Shown here: positions 56,501 to 64,000 of the stretch, in pieces | How the letters are laid out: each line of letters begins with the position of its first letter | Position numbering within the stretch: the first letter of the stretch is position 1 | Source: Myrica gale | Lineage: Eukaryota > Streptophyta > Magnoliopsida > Fagales > Myricaceae | Assembly: GCA_963930655.1 (NCBI GenBank) | Contig: OZ005612.1 | Location: 16,249,001-16,313,000, forward strand | Direction: 5' to 3' | Length of the DNA stretch: 64,000 nucleotides | Made by a program: the position numbers and the translations under genes | Notes under the pieces: generated by a model | What the model was told of the DNA's origin: nothing | Seen by the model: the letters and a program-made list of their open reading frames with translations, nothing else | Database searches by the model: none

Positions 56501-59458
56501 TTCTTCAGGGATTAATGCTGGAGTATATGCCCGCGAGCTCATGGAGAACTGTGAAAAGATCTTGTCGGATCCCAAAAGTGCTTCAATGACCAAACCAGAG
56601 GAACTTTTGATAAGAAGTGCTGCATCTCAATCATCTGGATAGTCTACTGTTTTGGTTGCTTACTTTGATGGTCAGGTATGCATTTCTCCGTACTTGAGAC
56701 TCTATATATGGCAATACTCTAATGAGTATCGGTATTTGAGTAACTAAAACACCAATACGCTAATTGAACCTCATTGGTGAGCCCCTCTCATGGCTGAAGA
56801 ACTGATTAGTTTGATTGTCGACTTGAATGAAACTGAACTCAGTTCTAAAGCCTTCTCTTCTTCTTGCTATCTAACAATTTTTTTATTTTTTAAAAGAACC
56901 AAAATAAAAGTGGGCACACTCAAAGTACAAACAAAATCCCAGTGAGGAGACAGAGATATCAATTCCTGAAATATGCAGTATGATGCATCCTCAAAGAACC
57001 TGCTGATTTCAAATGATGAGGAAATTTGAAACCAAGAACAGAAGCATATGTAAGAGGAACCTTCTTATTTTTGTGAGTGAGCTTTGTTCGAGCATCCAAC
57101 CAAAATGCTTAAGCTAGAAGCTGGAAGACCCAACAAGTATTTATACAGTTACATTCAAAGCCAAGCACCGACGACCATAATGACATGGGTTCATTAACCT
57201 TCCCTTCCAATCAAACTCCAAAAGTGCTGGAAACGAAGAAAAATGGGCCCAATAACCCAACTGACACCATATCCAACAAAGAGAGAACTCTGCAAATCCT
57301 TTAGCTAATGCAAATCTAAATAGGATTTAAATGTTTTGTCTGTATTAGACGGCCATAGAGGCTTTAGATAGGTAAGGAAAGCTGCTTCTTGTTGAGAGAA
57401 GAGAGTTTTTCTTTCTCTGAGCTGATAATGGAGACTTCTTTTCTTATATCCAACATTTGACAGTTACAGACGCTATGATGTGATGCTTCATGAACTTTTC
57501 TTGCAATGCTGTACGTTAACCATTGCAACTTGGATGTACAGGTTCTGCATGTGGCCAATATTGGAGACTCAGGGTTTATGGTAATAAGAAATGGTGTTGT
57601 ATTCAATAGATCATTTGCAATGGTTCACGACTTCAATTTCCCCTTACAGATTGAGGGAGACGATGATCCCTCAGAACTAATTCAGGTACATTGGATCAAA
57701 GTTTTTAGTTGTCAAACTAAATTGTACAATCATAATTGTAAGTCTAAATTGCAAGTCTTCTAAATTGTACACTCATAATCATGAGTCCCAGAGTTGTGTT
57801 GGTGCATTTCGTTAATAATATGCTCGCAAAGGTCTGGTCAAAGTCCATGTCTTGTTTAGTTGTGTGATACGAGGGCTAAGTTTCGAGCTCGACAAAACCA
57901 TCATGAGCTACAAATCGAGCTCAATCTGTGATATATATGCCAAATGATGATCAATCATCTGTATGATATCTAGTGATCGTCATTCGATATTTTAGGTTGT
58001 GGTAATTACGTCAGCATGTTAGTGTTTTTGTTGAGCTCACTAGACTAACTTGTTCAAATTTGTGATACTGCTGTCTTGGAACTATTCACCCCCTCACTTT
58101 TGAATAATTTTGTCAAATCCTTGGGAAGTATGAATCAGTGAAGAGCACCATTACTTTTACTACATTGTCCAAACTCTATATTCGCCCTAATCCTTAGACA
58201 CAGCTGAAAGTTGATTGATGTGTAAATGTGGAGGCACAATTATGAGAAAATGAGAGAGAGAGAGAGAGGAAGAGAAGTATGCCATAGTCTTTATTATGAG
58301 GCACAGTTGATTGAAGTGGATACATGTATAGGCACAATTATGAGAGAATAAGAAAATGAGAGAGAAAGAATTATGCTATTAGTATATGTCTGTGTTTGGA
58401 GACATAATTGATTGATGTGGAAGAGTTTTTGGCGTACTTGACCATTTCAGGGGTATAAAATTGAGTTGGATGAAAGAGACGTGATTGTCACTGCAACTGA
58501 TGGCCTTTTTGACAACTTGTACGAGCAAGAGATAGCTTCAGTCATATCCGAGTCATTGGAAGCCGGTTTGAAACCTCAGGTGTGCATTCTCCACACTGCC
58601 ATGTTTACCTATTCTAGTGACTTTTTAAATGGCAAAAGGAGAAAAGATAAGGAAAAGAGAAGAAAAGGACAAGGAAATCGGTAAACATTAGATTCAGCAT
58701 GTCATGCATGTGGCACTGCATCATTTGCATAAACCATTTGGTGCACAATGCACACGATAGGAGTGTAAAGTAGATGAAGTAGTCGTTATATGGATGAAAG
58801 CTTACCATCCCGGTTTTTTTTATGGTTCGTGTACATCATGTTTCCCTATTAGCAGCAATTTACTTTTTTGTTTTCTAAGTAGCAGCAATTTACTTGCTTG
58901 TGATAAATGTCAGACAGCACCCTCCTTGACCCTTGGCCGTTCGTTATAATACAATTTAATATCTTCAGTGGGGATGTGAGCTCCAGCCCGATGTGATACA
59001 ACCCATGCACTCTATGACGCTAACATGGATTGTTTAGGCCTTGGTTTATTGACAACCTCGCAGTACTCTTGCATAAGATGCCTCTTTTGGTGGTTCAGGA
59101 TATGGCAGAGTATCTGGCCAGGAGAGCTCAAGAGGTGGGGGAGACAACACGTGCAAGGACTCCATTTGCAGATGCAGCTCGGGCAGCAGGATATGTGGGA
59201 TATACTGGTGGCAAGCTTGATGATGTCACTGCTATTGTGTCACTGGTACAAAAGAGATCCGGCTCTAACTCAGCTCTCACTCACTGTAAGTTTTATACTG
59301 TTTTTTTTATCATTGTTTTCGATTGCCAATACCCATATCCCATTTTATTTATTGTGGGGTTTATAAGGTGCAATATACTTAAATGTGTGGCCATGTGGGC
59401 ACATAAGTCTTAATTATAGCATGAATTCTAGTAATGTCAGATTTTGCTTCCAGATTGA
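53511..59458 (+). pseudogene. PP2C62-like (PTC7-type) protein phosphatase gene with two in-frame stops
   Basis: Nine exons join in frame: 53511-54045, 54175-55016, 55176-55241, 56182-56269, 56509-56675, 57542-57685, 58451-58579, 59099-59285 and 59454-59458. They give 720 codons, close to Arabidopsis At4g33500. The Ser-rich N-terminus looks like a plastid transit peptide. A long acidic middle (exon 2) precedes a PTC7-type PP2C domain: [56 protein letters not shown] and GGKLDDVTAIVSL. The metal-binding Asp residues are present. A TGA (53796-53798) and a TAG (56640-56642, inside SSG-STVLVAYFD) interrupt it. Everything else looks sound, so recent pseudogenisation, a sequencing error or readthrough are all open. 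Intron 2 appears to use a GC donor. Confidence 0.78.
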
Positions 59459-60417
59459 AATTTTCTCTAATTTGCTACTAATTGTATGATCTAATTAAAA
59501 AAATAAAAGACACTACATGCATTGAATGTTGTAGTATCCATATATACTATTTTTCTTTCTCAAAATTTAACCGTGTTATTTGAATAACAAATTAGAGAGA
59601 ATCAGAAGTATGAACATTTTGCATGTATTCCTTGCATATGTCACTGATTGTTCTTTTAAAGATCTTTAATTGATATTTCGAGTTGTCAACGTGGCCTTTC
59701 TGTTGTAATTGGTTTAATATGAGAAGCTTATCCTGATTTGAAATACCATTCTTCTATGTCACCAAAACATCGCAAACGAGAGAACACAAGAATGACCACT
59801 GTATACAAGAAAGTTGATGCCTGAAGGTGTTTCCGAGGAGCCCGTTGACCTTATTTAATGCAGTCCAAAGGTTAACAAAATTCCGTGGAACAGTGTTGTT
59901 AAAAAGTGCTGGTGTCAGCTAATATTCCTTGGGAGGATAAAGAGATTGGGCGTCTACTACTCCGTGGATAGAAAGGCAGTATAGGAGATCCTTGTGGCCT
60001 CTGTTATGCCGTATATACTGCTGCCGTTTATGCTGTTTGGAAAGAAAGAAACCCAAAAGTTCTGAAGAATCAGCAATGGTTCTTGTAAAGGAAGAAGTCC
60101 ACATCCCTTTTCGGTACCCCAGTTGCATTTTTAAGCCGATTCTCTAGTTCTGACCAGTGACCAGAATGCTTGGTTATAAATATCACAGACTTCGTCCTAT
60201 ATTCTACAATAGCATGTAGGGTAGGTCTTCCTTTTTTTCTTTTCTTTCCTTTGTGTATCTTGTAGTCTGTTGAGTGTTATACTAACAGTATATAAAACCA
60301 ATATTCCTTTTTATTTGTGTTCAGAATTTTAATTCTTTACCATCCTATAGCCCTTGCGGCTTGCAGCTTTCCCCTTGTACACTATCTATTTTTGTAATGA
60401 TAATATTAAGAAAACCC
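59459..60417. other. 3' flank of the phosphatase gene
   Basis: Includes its probable 3' untranslated region. No further gene recognised. Confidence 0.4.
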
Positions 60418-60520
60418 ATTACCGGGTTGCCTCAGTGATAAGACAACATGCAATTGTGTAGATTAGGCGCAGTCTCAAGTTCGTTTCCCAGTAAGAGGAT
60501 CAGACTTGAGTAATGAGGGT
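60418..60520 (+). repeat. Possible tRNA-like (SINE) head
   Basis: GGGTTGCCTCAGTGATAAGA resembles a tRNA box A region, and CTCAAGTTCGTTTCCC about 40 bases later resembles box B. No tail or target duplication was found. Confidence 0.3.
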
Positions 60521-62187
60521 GATGCGTTCAACGGTAGCCTTTCCAGAATTGCGCAATGTTTCGAGTTCGTTTTCTCTATCAATTACATTCTTGATATAAT
60601 AATAGTAGTAAGATGTCGGAGATGTTTTATAAATTTTGTGGCAATTAAAATACAAAAGGCTGAGAAAAGGAAAAAAATCAGTAAATAATAAAGTAACGCT
60701 GAGGGTAGTTGACTGATGGTTTGGCCCCACGGGTTTGGCATTGGTTCTCTCCTCTGAGCAAGGTGCTTGTAGCTCATTGAGAGCATCATAAAATGACACT
60801 AATATTGGTTTATTAGGAAAAAAAAAGTATATAACCATTTTGGTGTTTGAGTTTTACACCATTTTTTAAAATGACCTCTGAATTTCAAATTTGCTTAAAT
60901 AAGTTCTTGGGTGTTGTTTATCAATTTAATTCTTCCGTCTAATTTTGTTACTTACATGCATAACCAACTAACGGCGAAACAAGCCACTCCTAATAATACC
61001 TCTCGTGGTGCGAGCCACCCTGGCGAAGAGGAGCTCAAATCTGGTCTCCCTCGCAAGGGGTGACTCCTGACTGACTCTTCTCCCCTGTACAATTTTTTTA
61101 AAATAAAAAAAAAACATGCCAATGTGATTACTTTTTGTGAGAATTTTTTTTAAAAAAAATTGGTACATATGAAGGGATAGAGTGGCGTGTCTCGTCATTG
61201 ACTGACTGTGTATATAAATGACGAAATTGAACGAAAAAATTAAATAAAAAAATATCCATAACAATAAATAATTTAAATAAATTTGAGAATCATGTCTCGT
61301 TTTGAAAAATGGGTATAAAACCTGAGTACCAAAATTTACACTAACCCTAATAAAAAAACGACGTCTTTAAGACGAGTGGTTGGCGTTTATATTTTATAGT
61401 TGATTGGATAGGAGAAGTGGAGTCTTTAAATCGGGTGGGGACCATTCACACGACAAGCTTCAGTGGCTGGTGGATTCGTCATCTTCATGTTTCTCTGCCA
61501 TGGACACGCACCAGATGCAGTTGCATATCATAACGTTGTGAAGGAGTCCGCAAGATTGACAGAGGAGAATCCCGAGAGAGAGAGAGAGAGGGCAGGGCGA
61601 TTCTGCAGTCGGATGCCCAAAATAAATGTTGGGTTTTGGGCATTTTGACCGGCTCTGACCATGGAAAGAAGACCATATAATTAAATTTGGGCCCACTCTA
61701 TAGAAAGCTGATATGGGTTTCTCTCAATGAATCACAATTATGACGATTCGCCATGCCAAGCGAAAAGTGTCGTAATATTTTCTTATTTGGAGGATCAAAC
61801 CTTGATTCGTCCAAAGCGCTGTGCCCCTTCTATTCTTCACTTGGAATTGTTATAATATTGGATCGGCGGCATCCTTGGCTTGGCTTTGCTTGGCTTGGCT
61901 GGGATGGTCGTATTGAGATTTGAGAGTACTTATTTTGAGATCTCTCGAATCTTTTCAAGTGTAAATACGAACGTACTTGGTTTAAATGAATTATTTTCCA
62001 AACATAAAATATAGCGGTCTAAGATATTGAATAGAAAGCCAAAGGAGAAATAAAAGTCACTCAAAAGTGTTGAAGTTATTTCTCCGATACTGATCTCTCT
62101 CTAGCAGACCGAACCCAATTGTTCTTTTACCCCGGCCCTGTAGATTTTAGTACATGACGTTTAGCTTTTCACTCACTCGCTTTATTT
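60521..62187. other. Intergenic, nothing firmly recognised
   Basis: AT-rich with short overlapping frames. A GA run lies at 61576-61590, and a series of CTTGGCTTGG-type repeats at 61877-61901. Confidence 0.35.
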
Positions 62188-62204
62188 ATCCCCTCGACTC
62201 ATCA

Positions 62205-63279
62205 ACGACCCCCCAGTTCTAGAGAGAGAGAGAGTCTATTCCCTCTCTCTAGAACCCCAACCCCTTGCCTGAAAAACCCTTACTTCATTTCTCCCGGTCT
62301 GGGGGGGAGCTCCGGCTCCTCCCCCTCTTTTTGTTTTCCTCCGGCCACGCTTTTGGTGGCCGGCGTTTTTTGGTTTTTTAGCTTGTTTTTCTCTTTGCTT
62401 TGGAGGCTAGATCCCCGTCTCCCTGGTGCTTTTCGGTGTGCACGGCTTCCCTGATGGGTCTCCTCTCCGTCCGGCGCTCAGACGTGTCCCGGGACGGTGG
62501 CAGTTTGCTGGCGCGTGCGGTCCCACGCGCGCCCCTGTGCGCGCGTGGATCTCACGTGCCCGTGCTCTCTCGCCCCTCTCTCGGCTGTCTCGTGCGTTTT
62601 CCGGCAGTTTTGCGTGGCCCGGTTGTGCTCTCCCCCTCCAGGCGGTCCTTTTTGCTTCGGTCCGGCCGTGCTTTGCCGACGCGTGTAGGCCACGCGCGGC
62701 CGTGTGCTTGTGTGCTACCTGTCCGCGCGGCGTTTTTGCTCAGTGCCGCCTCTGGTCGGTTTGTTTGGCCTGTTTCCTGCCTCTGCCGCCTCCCCCCGGT
62801 TGGTGGTCAGATCTGTTTCGAGCCGCCCGACGTTGCCTCCTCTCCTCCTCCCCCTTGTGCAGCCGGTCTTGGCGTGATGATCATTTTGAAGGAGTCGGAT
62901 TGCTACGACGTGCGCCCTTCTTCCTGCGGAAGCCGCCATCGTCTTGTACGGTGGTTGTGTTGTGTGAGTTGTGTACCGGCTCTTGTGGCAGGTTTGTGTT
63001 GGTGTTTGTATTGTGTTCTGGCCCTTGTGGTCAGATTGTGGTTGTATTGTCTGTGGGCCCTTGTGGTCGGTTGGTTCTAGGGTTTGTATTACGGCCTTTG
63101 TGGCTGTAGGTGGTTCCGGCTTTGTAGTCCAGCTTGGTTTCGGGATCCTTGGATCCGTCTTTTGGTAGGGCCTTTAGGTCCGATTAAGTCTTCCGCAGGC
63201 CTTCGGGTTGTTTTTACGTTTTGTTCTGGCTGTACGATTCTCGGTTTTTAATATGTTTGTTATGTTGCTTAGAAAAAAA
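62205..63279 (+). mobile_element. GC-rich non-LTR retroposon (1,075 bp) with 17-bp target duplication
   Basis: The 17-bp sequence ATCCCCTCGACTCATCA flanks the segment exactly (62188-62204 and 63280-63296). The segment ends in a short poly(A) (GAAAAAAAA). Long duplications plus an A-tail mark target-primed reverse transcription. The interior (62280-63180) is GC-rich and T/G-skewed. It starts with a hairpin-like GA/CT block (CTAGAGAGAGAGAG ... CTCTCTCTAGA) and ends TTTTTAATATGTTTGTTATG, similar to plant LINE 3' ends. No reverse transcriptase is present. It could be an internally deleted LINE joining 5' and 3' untranslated parts, or a long SINE-like family. Confidence 0.72.
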
Positions 63280-63484
63280 ATCCCCTCGACTCATCATAAA
63301 ACAACCTCAGTCGGTCTTCTCTGAATCAAGGACGAGCAGTGATCATATTCAAAATGACTAGTAAAAATTGTTGTCACGCCTCAAAAATAGCATAAATAAA
63401 GAAAAAAATAAAATAAATTTATCTCATTTATTCGAAACAAAATATATTACAACTATAATATTTTGAAACATAAACAAAAACAAA

Positions 63485-63676
63485 GGTTGTGTTTGCGTCA
63501 AAAATTTTTCACTCTCTCACAATAAAATATTAAAATATAATCTCTCTCTCTCTCTCCCATCAAAACATAACTTTTCACTACAAAAATATAAACAATTATC
63601 TCTCTCTTCACTTTTTCACTAAACCCAATATTATCACTAAACCCAATACCAAAAATTTTACAACACAAACCCACCC
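63485..63676. mobile_element. Tourist-like MITE (192 bp)
   Basis: Ends GGTTGTGTTTGCGTC and TTTTACAACACAAACCCACCC are inverted, with a CT-rich interior (ATCTCTCTCTCTCTC). The flanking triplets (AAA, TTA) are an imperfect duplication. Same family as 36941-37127. Confidence 0.6.
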
Positions 63677-64000
63677 TTAGTCTCTTATTAATCTAAAATC
63701 CAAAATGATGCTCTCATTTTATCCCGCCCCATGCTTTCTAAGTTCAATCCTTGAACAATCTTGAAAACAAGAAAAATATAACGGAGTGAGTTCAATAACT
63801 CAGTGAGTAGAGAATAAAATAAATGAACAAAAATATAATCGTTTTTGAAATAAAAAATTCACAATTTATAATAGTTTTACCAATAATACAGAAAAATCTC
63901 TTTGACATCAACAGTAAGCCACATTGACCCCTGTGGCAGGGTTGCACAACGACTTATCCTGCGGCCAACCGAAATAAGTCAACAGTAAGCGGATTTCACC
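63677..64000. other. Right edge, nothing recognised
   Basis: A GC-richer segment begins near 63905 (GTTGCACAACGACTTATCCT) with AACAGTAAGC twice, 58 bases apart; it may be the edge of another repeat continuing outside the window. Confidence 0.3.

Noticed and set aside
62400..63168. Two 226-227 codon overlapping frames in the GC-rich segment
   Set aside because: Several frames are open at once because GC-rich, TAA-poor DNA has few stops. The proteins are low-complexity with no domain, and the segment behaves as a retroposon.
1..64000. CRISPR arrays, operons, rRNA or complete tRNA genes
   Set aside because: None seen; short tandem repeats here are microsatellites or transposon parts, and tRNA-like stretches are degenerate SINE heads.

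Overview
This is nuclear DNA from a flowering plant, most likely a woody eudicot. It is AT-rich, genes have GT-AG introns, the products are plant-specific (chlorophyll a/b-binding protein, class III peroxidase, CRM-domain splicing factor, PHT4 transporter, hyccin), and about half the window is transposable elements. I cannot name the species from sequence alone.

Layout. 1-236 (-): first exon of a secreted legume-lectin protein running off the left edge. 2015-5750 (-): four-exon single-CRM-domain protein. 6063-9600: MITEs, a SINE and an arm of a duplication. 9788-11307 (+): intact class III peroxidase. 11553-12423: a direct copy of the peroxidase far-upstream region with no peroxidase after it. 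12427-24212: transposon territory (a hAT end, a CACTA-like element, a decayed copia fragment, and a 3.9-kb CACTA element carrying a TRIM) around a small cysteine-rich secreted protein gene (19018-19512, -), whose 3' part also exists as a broken inverted copy at 14993-15780. 27898-29187 (-): hyccin. 30046-31374 (-): PHT4;6-like transporter. 33538-36519: hAT element with a host-like exon. 37440-48290: a copia element (-) holding a solo LTR, a Tourist-like MITE in its 5' LTR, a second MITE in that MITE, and a 4.1-kb Mutator-like element. 48407-50352 (+): FabZ pseudogene. 50860-51728 (-): LHCB6 (CP24). 53511-59458 (+): PP2C62-like phosphatase gene with two in-frame stops. 62205-63279: a GC-rich retroposon with a 17-bp target duplication.

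The host genes do not form one pathway. CP24 belongs to the photosystem II antenna; CRM proteins act in organelle intron splicing; PHT4;6-type proteins move phosphate out of the Golgi; hyccin scaffolds the PI4K-alpha1 complex at the plasma membrane; the peroxidase and lectin are extracellular. No operon-like logic is expected.

The best leads are the Mutator-like element, which keeps near-identical 344-bp ends and a convergent GRF zinc-finger/transmembrane ORF while its transposase core is deleted; the hAT element with a captured exon; the GC-rich retroposon; and two plastid-type genes (FabZ, PP2C62) that look broken here. All family names come from reading translated motifs; no database search was run.
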